A DNA stretch of 64,000 nucleotides from Streptomyces sp. PsTaAH-137. Its GTDB lineage: Bacteria > Actinomycetota > Actinomycetes > Streptomycetales > Streptomycetaceae. Both the position numbers and the translations under genes were made by a program. The stretch covers positions 43,088 through 107,087 of the forward strand of contig NZ_QLLY01000026.1 of the NCBI RefSeq assembly GCF_003259365.1, in the 5' to 3' direction. Of the stretch, positions 30,201-38,338 are shown one piece after another (within the stretch, counting starts at the first letter, position 1; each line of letters starts with the position of its first letter). Below the pieces are notes generated by a model. That model was given only the letters and a program-made list of their open reading frames with translations, searched no databases and was not told the origin of the DNA.

Positions 30201-30755
30201 AAACGGGTCGTCCTCTACGCCCCGACCTGGCGCGAGAACCAGCGCCGCACCGGGGGCAGGTACGGCCTCGACCTCCAGCTCGACCTCGGCGCGGCCGAGG
30301 CGGCCCTCGGCGACGACCACGTCCTCCTCGTCCGCCGCCACTACCTCGTCGGCGGCGCGGTGCCCGAGTCGGACTTCGTCCGGGACGTCTCCCGCCACCC
30401 CGACGCGGCCGAACTCCTGCTGATCGCAGACGTGTTGGTCACCGACTACTCGTCCATGATGTTCGACTTCGCGCAGACGGGTCGGCCGATGCTCTTCCAC
30501 ACCTACGACCTCGACCACTACCGCGACACCCTGCGCGGCTTCTACTTCGACTTCGCCGCCAAGGCGCCCGGACCGCTGCTGCGCACCAGCGACGAGGTGA
30601 TCGCCGCGCTGCTCGACGCGGACGCCGCGGTCGCCGGACACCGCGACGCCCACCAGCGGTTCCGCGAGGCGTTCTGCGACCTGGACGACGGCACCGCCGC
30701 CGCGCAGGTCGCCGACGCGATGCTCGCCCACGACACCACTGGGGGCAGCCGATGA
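27234..30755 (+). CDS. Bifunctional GT2 glycosyltransferase / TagF-like CDP-alditol phosphotransferase
   Basis: A 1173-residue three-part protein. Residues 4-300 are a GT2 domain: LTVVVPIYNVEDYLGDCLESL, DDGSTDGSG, DSDDVIPEG and FEDIPVVLPAHF. Residues about 370-720 form a beta-rich linker seen in large teichoic-acid glycosyltransferases. Residues about 770-1165 are a TagF/TarF-type CDP-glycerol (or ribitol) transferase domain with TWHGTPLKRIG near 900, SPNSFSTPVLREAFGY, GYPRND and VTDYSSMMFDF near 1068. The protein probably adds a sugar and extends poly(alditol phosphate). A TagF homologue of S. coelicolor (SCO2997) has been linked to sporulation, and this may be its counterpart. It overlaps the next gene by ATGA. 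Confidence 0.87.
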   Translation: MTPRLTVVVPIYNVEDYLGDCLESLSAQTMRDLEVVMVDDGSTDGSGTVARDFAERDTRFRLVEQANAGLGAARNTGIRHATGAHLAFVDSDDVIPEGAYALMLDTLDATGSDFVTGNVFRLRADGSTAQSPMFRKIMATTRTATHVTRDWGLLADRIACNKVFRRDFWQEHSFEFPEGVLFEDIPVVLPAHFRARTVDVLSDTVYLWRDRDGSISNKRAVPRAIQDRTASCAFASRSLAGREEWREGKRRYDASVIAGDLWMFMQALPDGDAAYHEAFLDHVNSFADSVDPGIFDELPLGLRVRWRLVRQRRMSELLAYMAYEKSNPGAFTARRGLRGRRADFPVLGGRLPRSVVGLAKSDLPLDARITQAAWDEDGKLRLKGYAYVRNLPAGRLAARARVAWLRAGKRRAVPLRLRTVRSREATLASKQGLHDYDRAGFETVVDPAKLVTARGSTTWNLELGAWAGGLLPRTGPVRLSGSGTVPLRHLDDDLRIVPTLSDGRLRLRVERLAARLAEHSGDGETIRLTGALTSGTPLAVRVENWRTKESHDFSVTCDGRAFTARVPLALFGGVQDPADPWGVALVREGGDGGKDAKAVPLPVRPDIAPGRYGLGGGRELMVLANASGNTELRDQVVRPVVDTVRWEECAEGVTCRVCMDCREPGGHLLLAGSYPVGGEKELILAHDGHGEQAVVPVTVADGRFEAVLRPHAVIGQAGILPLAEGTWQLHLRAPGDSDPDRRVPLLLAPARHADLPLPRALRGRPFTVQRRHHDHLVLHSGSALPDADRGRAAQSALRERYAAQRTLPRRDAVLYISFDGRQYSDSPRAVHTELAARDTGLEHLWVVRDQQVELPPGVTPVTLWSADWYEALARCRHIVTNTHLPEWFERADGQYVVQTWHGTPLKRIGRDLLGSASADPKYIATLPARADQWSLLVSPNSFSTPVLREAFGYTGDVLASGYPRNDLLHATDRDKLAASVRERLGVPDGKRVVLYAPTWRENQRRTGGRYGLDLQLDLGAAEAALGDDHVLLVRRHYLVGGAVPESDFVRDVSRHPDAAELLLIADVLVTDYSSMMFDFAQTGRPMLFHTYDLDHYRDTLRGFYFDFAAKAPGPLLRTSDEVIAALLDADAAVAGHRDAHQRFREAFCDLDDGTAAAQVADAMLAHDTTGGSR

Positions 30756-33481
30756 CCGGCACCACCAGCACGGCGCCCGACATCAGCGTCGTCGTCGACT
30801 GCCCGCCCGGCACCACCGCGGCCGCCCTGCGCGACAGCGTCCGCTCGGTCCTCGACCAGACCCTCACCGCGACCGAGGCCGTCCTCACCGGGCCGGGCGC
30901 CGCCGAAGCGGGCGCCGCCCTCACCGCCGACCATCCGCGCCGGGTGCGCACCGGAGACCCGCGCGGCGGCCTCGTCCTGCCGCTGGCCCCGGGCGAACTC
31001 CTGGAGCGCAACGCCTGCCGCAACCTCCTCGCCGCCGCCCTGCGCACCGACGCCGACCTGATCGCGGGCCGCTGGACCCGGCGCACCGGCACCGGCGCCA
31101 AGGAGCACAGCCCGGTCTGGCAGCAGGAGCTGTACGGGCGTTCCCGCGTCGTCACCGACCCGGCCGAGGCCCCCGAACTCCTCGTACGGGACACGCTCAC
31201 CGCCGGCTACGCGGTCCGGCGGTCCCGCTGGGCCGAGGGCGGCACCGGCTTCGACCTCGCGCTCACCGCCCGCCGGACCGCCCTCGTCCCCAACCTGATC
31301 ACCACCCGGCGCCCCGCCCCCGACCCGCTCGGCGACCTGCCGGCGGCCGCCGCGGCGCAGCGCCACGCCCTCGCCCTGCTCACCGACCCCGCGCTGCGCG
31401 CCGCCCGCGCCCACGCCTTCCTCACCGACCACGTCGTACCGTGCGCCCGCGCCTTCCTCGGCGCCGCCCCCGGCCGCCGCGCCGAACTGGCCGCCGCCTA
31501 CGCCCCGTTGCTCGACGGTCTCGTCGACGAGGACGCGCTGCGGGGCCTGGAGCCCCTGGAGCGGGTCGCCGCCGCCCTGCTCGCCGACGGCGACGCGCCC
31601 GGGGTGCACACCGCCGCGTACGCGCTGGCCAGGCCCGGCACCGTCGTCACCGCGCAGGCCCGCCACGAGGGCCGCACCTACTGGAGCGCCGAGCATCCCC
31701 ACCCCTCGTACGACATCACCGAACTCGGCGACGAGCACCGCCCGTTGAGCGGGCTCAAGCTCCTCAACCGGGTCACCCGGTGCGCCCGCGAGGACGGACG
31801 CCTGGTGATCGAGGGCGCCGTCGTGCTCCCGCCCGCGCTGCGCGACACCGAGCGCACCCATGTGCTCACCGCGAGCCTCGAACTCGTCGCCCGCGGCCCC
31901 GGCGCCCGGACCGTCACCGTGCCGCTCGACGACGTACGGCTGCGCGGCGACACCATCGACTGGCGCGCCACCGTCCCGCTCACCACCGTGCTGCGCCCGC
32001 GCGGCATCGGCGACCGGAACTGGGACCCGCGCCTGCTGCTCGGTGTCGACGGCGAACGGCTCGCGCCGCTCGACCTGTTCGCCGAGAAGGGGACCGTCGA
32101 CACCAGGGCGACCGCGCTCCCGGCCCGCCCCCGGCTCGGCCGCCTCACCGCCGACACCTGGCAGCCCTACGTCACCGCCGGGCACCATCTCGCGGTCTGT
32201 CTGCTGCCCCGGCGCCGCCCGGCGCGCACGGCCAACGCGCTGGCCCGCTACGCCACGAACTTCCGCCCGGCCCGCGTCGTCAAGCAGCGCTGGAAGAAGC
32301 TCCGCAAGAAGTTCGCCGCCCTGCACTCCCAGCGCACCAAGACGACCGTCTACCGGCACGTGCTGCGCCGCCTGCCGGTCAGCCGTGGCACCGTCGTCTT
32401 CGAGAGCCACATGGGCAAGTGCTACGGCGACAGCCCGCGCGCCGTCCACGAGGAGCTGGTCGCACGGCGGCGCGGCGCGCGCGTCGTGTGGTCGTACGCG
32501 CAGGACCCGACCGGCTTCCCCACGGACGCCACGCTCGTGCGCCGCTGGTCCTGGCGGTACCTGTGGGCGCTCGCCCGCGCCGAGTGGTGGGTCGACAACC
32601 AGGGCTTCCCGCACGCCCTCGACAAGCCGAAGCACACCACGTACCTCCAGACCTGGCACGGCTCCGCGTACAAGCGGATGGGCTACGACGAGACCCGGCA
32701 CAAGATGCAGAACGCCCCGCAGCGCGAGCAGCTCATGCGCGCCGTCGGCCGGTTCGACCGGTTCCTCGTCCGCTCCGAGCACGACGTGACCACCCTCGCC
32801 CGCGCCTACCGCATCCCCGAGGAACGCCTGATGCGCGTCGGCTACCCGCGCAACGACCGGCTCGTCGCCGCCCGGACCCGCGACGAGCGCGAGGGCCGCT
32901 TCCCGCGCCCGGACCTCGCCGCACGCCTCGGCATCCCCGACCACCGGACGATCGTCCTGTACGCGCCCACCTTCCGCGGCACACCGAAGAACAAGAAGGC
33001 CCAACTACTGCTTGACGTGCGGAAGTTCGCCGAGCGATTCGGTGACACCCACACCCTCCTGGTCCGCGCCCACTACATGGAGGCGGCGACCCTGCCCGTC
33101 ACCCCGCCCGGCACCGTCCTCGACGTCTCCGGCCACCACGACGTCAGCGAACTCCTCTGTCTCGCCGACGTGCTGGTCACCGACTACTCGTCGATCATGT
33201 TCGACTACGCACTCCTGGACCGGCCCCTCGTGCACTTCGCCCCCGACCTCGACCACTACGCAGCCGAACGCGGCAGCTACTTCGACCTGCGGGCCCGCTC
33301 CGGCGGTCCGGTCGTCGACACCCAGGAGGCGCTGCACGCCACCCTCGCCCGGATCAAGGAGACGGACGCGGACTGGCAGGAGGCGCGGCGCGCGTTCGCC
33401 GCCGAGTTCGGGTCCTACGACGACGGGGGCGCCGCCCGCGCCGTCGTCGACGCCCTCTTCACGCGGAAGGCGGGCCGGTGA
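30752..33481 (+). CDS. TagF-like CDP-alditol phosphotransferase with degenerate GT2 domain
   Basis: A 909-residue protein. The start ATG overlaps the upstream stop by 4 bp, so translation is coupled. Residues 10-300 align in layout with a GT2 domain (ISVVVDCPPGTTAAALRDSVRSVLDQTL), but the DDGS, DxD and ED motifs are missing. The middle, about 300-530, is a linker. A basic segment near 530-560 may touch the membrane. The C-terminal TagF domain is intact: FESHMGKCYGDSPRA, TWHGSAYKRMG near 635, GYPRND, LYAPTFRG, VRAHY and VTDYSSIMFDYALLDRPL near 809. It probably polymerises or primes alditol phosphate together with the upstream bifunctional protein. Confidence 0.85.
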   Translation: MTGTTSTAPDISVVVDCPPGTTAAALRDSVRSVLDQTLTATEAVLTGPGAAEAGAALTADHPRRVRTGDPRGGLVLPLAPGELLERNACRNLLAAALRTDADLIAGRWTRRTGTGAKEHSPVWQQELYGRSRVVTDPAEAPELLVRDTLTAGYAVRRSRWAEGGTGFDLALTARRTALVPNLITTRRPAPDPLGDLPAAAAAQRHALALLTDPALRAARAHAFLTDHVVPCARAFLGAAPGRRAELAAAYAPLLDGLVDEDALRGLEPLERVAAALLADGDAPGVHTAAYALARPGTVVTAQARHEGRTYWSAEHPHPSYDITELGDEHRPLSGLKLLNRVTRCAREDGRLVIEGAVVLPPALRDTERTHVLTASLELVARGPGARTVTVPLDDVRLRGDTIDWRATVPLTTVLRPRGIGDRNWDPRLLLGVDGERLAPLDLFAEKGTVDTRATALPARPRLGRLTADTWQPYVTAGHHLAVCLLPRRRPARTANALARYATNFRPARVVKQRWKKLRKKFAALHSQRTKTTVYRHVLRRLPVSRGTVVFESHMGKCYGDSPRAVHEELVARRRGARVVWSYAQDPTGFPTDATLVRRWSWRYLWALARAEWWVDNQGFPHALDKPKHTTYLQTWHGSAYKRMGYDETRHKMQNAPQREQLMRAVGRFDRFLVRSEHDVTTLARAYRIPEERLMRVGYPRNDRLVAARTRDEREGRFPRPDLAARLGIPDHRTIVLYAPTFRGTPKNKKAQLLLDVRKFAERFGDTHTLLVRAHYMEAATLPVTPPGTVLDVSGHHDVSELLCLADVLVTDYSSIMFDYALLDRPLVHFAPDLDHYAAERGSYFDLRARSGGPVVDTQEALHATLARIKETDADWQEARRAFAAEFGSYDDGGAARAVVDALFTRKAGR

Positions 33482-34635
33482 TGACGACCGCCACCCGGGA
33501 GCGGGATCTGTACCTCGTCGCCAACAGCACCGACGAGCTGGGCGGGGTCACCGCCTGGACCCACCAGATGGCCCGCCTCTTCCAGTCGGCGGGACACCGG
33601 GTGCACGTCATCGGCGTACACAAGGCCGACCTGAAGATGGCCGTCCCCGCGGCCCCCGACTACCCGGTCACCGCGCTGTACCCGGAGCATCCGCTCACCG
33701 CGCGGCCGATGCGCGGGCGCCGCCGGTTCAGCGTGCCCGCGCGGCGCCGTGAGGCCCGCAGGCTCGCCGCGAAGAAGCGGGCCCTCGCCGAGCTGGACAC
33801 GATCCTGGGGCAGGCGCGGCCCGGCTCCGTCGTCATCGTCACGCAGGTGTGGCCGATGGAGTGGCTGCGCGAGACCGACACCTCGCACCTCACGCTGATC
33901 GGCATGAGCCACGAGTCGTTCGCCTACTCGCGGGCCTGCCACCGCTACCACTGGGTGAAGCGGCACTACCCGCACGTCGACCGCTGGCTCGCCCTCACCC
34001 AGGAGGACGCCGACATCTGGACCGCCGAGGGCCTCGACAACGTCGGCTTCATTCCCAACGCCCTGGCCCATCTGCCCGCCGTGCCCTCCCCGCGCACCGC
34101 GAACGTCGTCTGCTCCATCGGCCGGCTCGCCGACCAGAAGGGCATCGACATGCTCCTCGACACCTGGGCCAAGGTGCTGCCGCACCGGCCGGACTGGGAG
34201 CTGCACCTGTACGGGGCGGGCGCCGACGAGCCCGAACTGCGCCGCCAGGCGGCCGAGTTGGGCATCGAGCGCGGTGTGCGCTGGATGGGCCGCACCGACG
34301 ACGTACCCGGCGCCCTCGCGACCTCCTCCGTGTTCGTGCAGTCCTCGCGCGGGGAGGGGTTCCCGCTCGCGCTGATGGAGGCGATGGCCAGTGGGGTGCC
34401 GTGTGCCGCGTTCGACTGCGCGCCGGGGGTGCGGGAGATCGTCCGGGACGGCGAGGACGGGTTGCTCGCGCCTGCCGGGGACCTCGACGCCCTTGCCGAC
34501 CGGTTGCTGCGGCTGACCGGGAATCCGCGGTTGCGGGATGCGATGGGGGAGCGGGCCCGGGCCAATGTCCAGCGGTTCTCCGAGGCGCGGGTCCTCGACC
34601 AGTGGGAGCACCTGTTCGCCCTGCTGGAACGCTAG
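33481..34635 (+). CDS. Family 4 glycosyltransferase
   Basis: A GT-B glycosyltransferase of 384 residues using the ATG at 33481, which shares one base with the upstream stop; a GTG at 33478 would add one residue. The N-terminal domain has the GGVTAWTHQMARLFQSAGHRVHVIG motif. The C-terminal domain has VVCSIGRLADQKGIDMLLDTWAKV, a GAGADEPELR loop and the donor-binding block SSRGEGFPLALMEAMASGVPCAAFDCAPG, where the glutamate pair EGFPLALMEA is diagnostic. It is the last gene of the TagF operon, and repeat island 3 begins 15-30 bp after its stop. Sugar unknown. Confidence 0.92.
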   Translation: MTTATRERDLYLVANSTDELGGVTAWTHQMARLFQSAGHRVHVIGVHKADLKMAVPAAPDYPVTALYPEHPLTARPMRGRRRFSVPARRREARRLAAKKRALAELDTILGQARPGSVVIVTQVWPMEWLRETDTSHLTLIGMSHESFAYSRACHRYHWVKRHYPHVDRWLALTQEDADIWTAEGLDNVGFIPNALAHLPAVPSPRTANVVCSIGRLADQKGIDMLLDTWAKVLPHRPDWELHLYGAGADEPELRRQAAELGIERGVRWMGRTDDVPGALATSSVFVQSSRGEGFPLALMEAMASGVPCAAFDCAPGVREIVRDGEDGLLAPAGDLDALADRLLRLTGNPRLRDAMGERARANVQRFSEARVLDQWEHLFALLER

Positions 34636-34649
34636 CCGCCCGCCTGCGG

Positions 34650-35070
34650 GTGCGCGGGGCTGTTTTGCGCAGTTCCCCGCGCCCCTGGGCCCGTTCTTCG
34701 CGCGCGGCCCGGTGGCCGCTTCTCGCGCAGTTCCCCGCGCCCCTGAGATGCGCACTGCGTGCGCCATCTCATCACCGGATGCCTACGGCCTCCTGAGAGA
34801 GCCGCACCCATGGCTGCCCTACGGGGAGGCGGCGCGCAGCGCCTGCCTCAGGGGCGCGGGGAACTGCGCGACCAGCCACGACGAAAGCCGCGCGTGGGAT
34901 CTGGTTTTGGGGGCGCGGGGAACTGCGCGACCAGCCACGACGGTGGCGCGCGTGAAGAACGAACCCAGGGGCGCGGGGAACTGCGCGAGAAGCGGCCACC
35001 GGGCCGCGCGTGAGAGACGGCCCAGGGGCGCGGGGAACTGCGCGCTCAGCCACGGCGAGAGGCGCGGACG
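34650..35070. repeat. Repeat island 3 between convergent genes
   Basis: Fills most of the 460-bp gap between the convergent GT4 (34635) and GT2-TagF (35096) genes. On the left are two reverse cores ending at 34687 and 34745 (58 bp apart). The centre has a hairpin at about 34744-34772 of the TGAGATG/CATCTCA type with a CTGC loop and a GAGGC/GCCTC hairpin near 34825-34849. On the right are four forward cores whose GGGG runs begin at 34851, 34910, 34968 and 35025 (59, 58, 57 bp). I see no gene in this stretch. Confidence 0.87.
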
Positions 35071-35095
35071 GGCGGCGGCCCCCCCGGCGTCGAGT

Positions 35096-37297
35096 TCAGA
35101 CCCGCGGCGCCGGCGCGGACTCGGCCCCCTGACGGGGAAGCGCGGTCACCCCGGAGGGCCCCTCCCCGAACACGACCCGCCGCACCACCCGCTCCCCGGC
35201 ACCCCCATCCTCGTAAGGACAGAACCGCTCCCGGAACGCGGCCCGCAACTGCGCGGAGCGCGAGCCGCGCCAGTGCCCCGTGGCGAAGATGTCGATCAGC
35301 TCGTCCTCGGACCGCGCCACCGCCCCCGGCGGGAACGAGCGCAGGTCGAAGTACGTACCGCGAGCGGCCTCGTACGCCTCCCAGTCGTCGGCGTGGATGA
35401 CGATCGGGCGGTCCAGGGCCGCGTAGTCGAACATCAGCGACGAGTAGTCGGTGACCAGCGCGTCCGAGGCGAGGCAGAGCGTCTCGACGCTCGGGTGGTC
35501 GGACACGTCGATGAGGCGGGCGGCGGGGATACCGGTCAGCGGCGCCGCGTAGCTGTGGTGCGCGCGGGCGAGGAGCGTGAAGCGCGGGCCCAGGGTGCGC
35601 AGCATCCGCTCCAGGTCCAGCGGGAGGCGCTGGGTGACCCGGTAGTCCCGGTGCGTGGGCGCGTAGAGGATCGCGATCGAGTCGCGCGGGATGCGGAGCG
35701 TCTCGCGCAGCCGGGCGGTCTCCTGCAAACTCGCCCTCTGGAAGCGGTCGTTGCGCGGATAGCCGTATTCGAGCGTCGTGTACGCGGACGGGTAGGCGCG
35801 CTCCCAGGTCAGTGTGGAGTGCCGGTTGCCGGACAGGACGTAGTCCCACTTGTCGGCGTTGGCCAGCAACTGGGCGAAGTCCGTGCCGCGGGCCGCCGCC
35901 GGGTGGTCCTGGAGGTCGAGGCCCATCTTCTTCAGCGGGGTGCCGTGCTGGGTCTGCACGAAGACCTGCTCGGCGCGCTTGACCAGGCGACGGTCGAAGT
36001 TGACGTTGTTCACGAGGTACTTGGAGCGGGCGAGCGCCGTCCAGTACGCGGCCGTGCCCGGCGTCAGCCGCCGGGTGGCCGCCGGAACGGTGTGGTGGTG
36101 CTCCGGCGCCGCGATCCAGGAGGTGCGCACGTGCGGGGCGTGGACGCGGAAGGCCTCCTCCAGGGCGCCCGGGTTGCAGCCGTGGCCGCGGCCCCAGTAC
36201 GAGGCGAACACCGCGTCGTTCTCGCGCACCGGCAGGCGCAGCTGGACGCGGTAGTGGAACTGGAGCGCGGCGGCCCGCAGGGTGCGGCGGGCCGAGGCCA
36301 GGGTGCGGGACAGGCGCCGGCCGACCGCCGTCGCCGCGCACAGGGCCCGGTAGGTGCGGTGGGTGCCGAGCCGGACCAGGGCGTGCCGCAGCCGGGTGCG
36401 GCTGCTCACGCGGGCGCCCGGGGTGCGGTAACGGGCGTAGTGGCCGCGGGCCCTGCGCAGGAACTCGGCCCGGCTGCGGCGCGGGAGCCGCCCCCGCTTG
36501 GTGAACAGCGTGGAGAGGTGGTCGACCATCCTGCGGAACATCGCCGGACGCCACTGGGCGTCCAGGTCCGGGTGCTGGTCGAGGAACTCGAAGACACGCT
36601 CGTACTGGTCGAAGATGTCGAAGTGGCGGCGCGAGGTCGTGCCGAGGATGTTGCCGCCGCGCCGCTGGCGGTAGTGCACGCAGACCCGGTCAAGGGTCGC
36701 CAGGGACTCCGCCGCCATCAGCGCCGGGTACGTCCAGGGCGTGTCCTCGTAGTAGCCGGGCGGGAAGGTGAAGCCCTCGCGCTCGATGAACTCGCGGCTG
36801 TACGCCTTGTTCCAGACCACCATCAGGATCTTCAGCAGGCCCGGCCGGTCGGCGAGCGTGAACGGCACCGGGCCGTCCTGGGCGAGCAGGTGCGCGAACT
36901 GGTTGCGGACCTCGCGGCCGTCCCAGAAGGTGCGCGCGTAGTCGAAGAGCAGGACGTCGGGCGAGCCCGTCTCCTTGACGCGGTCCGCGATCGCCCGCAG
37001 CGCGCCCGGGGTGAGGGTGTCGTCGCTGTCGAGGAAGAGGACGTAGTCGCCGGTGGCGTGGGTGAGTCCGGCGTTGCGGGCGCGGCCCAGGCCCACGTTC
37101 TCGTCCAGGTGGACGGCCCGGACGCGGGCGTCGCGCGCCGCGAACTCGTCGATGATCTCCCCGCAGGCATCCGGCGAGCAGTCGTCCACCGCGATCACTT
37201 CGAGGTCCGTGAAGTCCTGCTCCAGCACCGAGGCGAGGCACGCGTGCAGATACGCCTGCACCTTGTACGCGGGGACGATGACACTGAACCGGGGCAA
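35096..37297 (-). CDS. Bifunctional GT2 glycosyltransferase / TagF-like CDP-alditol phosphotransferase
   Basis: A 733-residue protein, shorter than the other two TagF proteins because the linker is small. The GT2 domain (residues 1-240) has FSVIVPAYKVQAYLHACL, DDCSPDACG, LDSDDTLTPG and YEDTPWTYPAL. After a basic region (about 280-350) the TagF domain follows with VFASYWGRGHGCNPGAL, TQHGTPLKKMG near 449, GYPRND, LYAPTHRDYR, LARAHH and VTDYSSLMFDYAALDRPIVIH near 615. The two domains together would add a sugar and an alditol phosphate to the same polymer. It faces the other TagF genes convergently. Confidence 0.87.
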   Translation of the reverse strand: MPRFSVIVPAYKVQAYLHACLASVLEQDFTDLEVIAVDDCSPDACGEIIDEFAARDARVRAVHLDENVGLGRARNAGLTHATGDYVLFLDSDDTLTPGALRAIADRVKETGSPDVLLFDYARTFWDGREVRNQFAHLLAQDGPVPFTLADRPGLLKILMVVWNKAYSREFIEREGFTFPPGYYEDTPWTYPALMAAESLATLDRVCVHYRQRRGGNILGTTSRRHFDIFDQYERVFEFLDQHPDLDAQWRPAMFRRMVDHLSTLFTKRGRLPRRSRAEFLRRARGHYARYRTPGARVSSRTRLRHALVRLGTHRTYRALCAATAVGRRLSRTLASARRTLRAAALQFHYRVQLRLPVRENDAVFASYWGRGHGCNPGALEEAFRVHAPHVRTSWIAAPEHHHTVPAATRRLTPGTAAYWTALARSKYLVNNVNFDRRLVKRAEQVFVQTQHGTPLKKMGLDLQDHPAAARGTDFAQLLANADKWDYVLSGNRHSTLTWERAYPSAYTTLEYGYPRNDRFQRASLQETARLRETLRIPRDSIAILYAPTHRDYRVTQRLPLDLERMLRTLGPRFTLLARAHHSYAAPLTGIPAARLIDVSDHPSVETLCLASDALVTDYSSLMFDYAALDRPIVIHADDWEAYEAARGTYFDLRSFPPGAVARSEDELIDIFATGHWRGSRSAQLRAAFRERFCPYEDGGAGERVVRRVVFGEGPSGVTALPRQGAESAPAPRV

Positions 37298-37402
37298 GGT
37301 GACACATCCAGGGAGTCGGCACGGGCATTCTGCCCGGGAACGGCCGACACGCAGGGAAGTTACGCACGATGCGGCATTCGGGGGAACGGCGCGGAGACGG
37401 CC

Positions 37403-37435
37403 GGGGGCGGGCCGGTGAACTCCCGGCCCGCCCCC
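37403..37435 (-). terminator. Hairpin downstream of the sugar ABC operon
   Basis: A perfect 13-bp GC stem (37403-37415 with 37423-37435) with a 7-nt loop, 21 bp beyond the stop of the last ABC permease gene on the minus strand. It probably ends that operon before the GT2-TagF gene. Confidence 0.6.
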
Positions 37436-37456
37436 TCAAACCCGCCCGGTGAACGG

Positions 37457-38338
37457 CTACTTCACCGCGCCCGCCATCACACCCGAGACGAAGTGCCGCT
37501 GGAAGGCGAAGAACACCGCGAGCGGAATGATCATCGAGATGAACGCGCCGGGCCCGAGCACGTCGACGTTGTTGCCGAACTGGCGGACCTGGGTCTGCAG
37601 CGCGACCGTGATCGGCTGGCTGCCCGCGTCCGTGAAGACCAGGGCGACCAGCATGTCGTTCCACACCCACAGGAACTGGAAGATGCCGAGCGAGGCGATC
37701 GCCGGAGCGGCCAGCGGCATCACCACCCGCGCGAACAGGCGCAGTTCGCCCGCCCCGTCGAGCCGCGCCGCCTCCAGGAGTTCGCGCGGTATCTCCGCGA
37801 AGAAGTTCCGCAACAGGAACACCGCGAACGGCAGCCCGAACGCGACATGGAAGAGCACCACGCCGAGCACCGACCCGAAGATGCCGATGTCGCCGAAGAG
37901 CTTGGCGATCGGTACGAGGGCCAGCTGCACCGGCACCACAAGCAGCCCCACCACGATCAGGAACCACCAGTCGCGGCCCGGGAACTCCATCCACGCGAAC
38001 GCGTACCCCGCCAGCGAACCGATCACGATGACCAGCAAGGTCGCGGGCACCGTGATCAGGATCGTGTTGAGCAGGGACTTCGTGATGTCGGAGTTCTCGA
38101 GCAGCTTGCTGTAGCTGTCGAAGGTGAGCTGGGACGGCTTGGAGAACACCTTCCACCAGCCGCTCGCCGCCATGTCGTCGGGTGAGCGCAGCGAGGAGAG
38201 CAGCAGCCCGACGGTCGGCACCAGCCAGAGCGCGCCGACCACGAGCAGCACGAACTGCACCACACCGCCGCCGAGCTTCTCGCCGATCCGTCCCGCGACC
38301 GACCGCTTGGCCCGCACCGTGTCGTCGACCGTCGTCAT
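37457..38338 (-). CDS. Carbohydrate ABC transporter permease (MalG-like)
   Basis: A 293-residue permease with six helices. It starts at the ATG at 38338, overlapping the upstream permease stop by ATGA; the longer frame upstream is a shadow. The cytoplasmic EAA loop reads IPRELLEAARLDGAGELRLFARVVMPLAAPA, the site that docks the ATPase. The length fits MalG-type subunits. It is the last gene of the three-gene importer operon. No ATPase gene is present, so the system probably uses a shared multi-sugar ATPase such as MsiK, as many Streptomyces importers do. Confidence 0.93.
   Translation of the reverse strand: MTTVDDTVRAKRSVAGRIGEKLGGGVVQFVLLVVGALWLVPTVGLLLSSLRSPDDMAASGWWKVFSKPSQLTFDSYSKLLENSDITKSLLNTILITVPATLLVIVIGSLAGYAFAWMEFPGRDWWFLIVVGLLVVPVQLALVPIAKLFGDIGIFGSVLGVVLFHVAFGLPFAVFLLRNFFAEIPRELLEAARLDGAGELRLFARVVMPLAAPAIASLGIFQFLWVWNDMLVALVFTDAGSQPITVALQTQVRQFGNNVDVLGPGAFISMIIPLAVFFAFQRHFVSGVMAGAVK

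Noticed and set aside
27204..30731. 1175-residue open frame opposite the first TagF gene
   Set aside because: It mirrors the real gene codon by codon, has no domain motif, and is rich in Gly/Val/Ala runs expected from the antisense of GC3-rich coding DNA.
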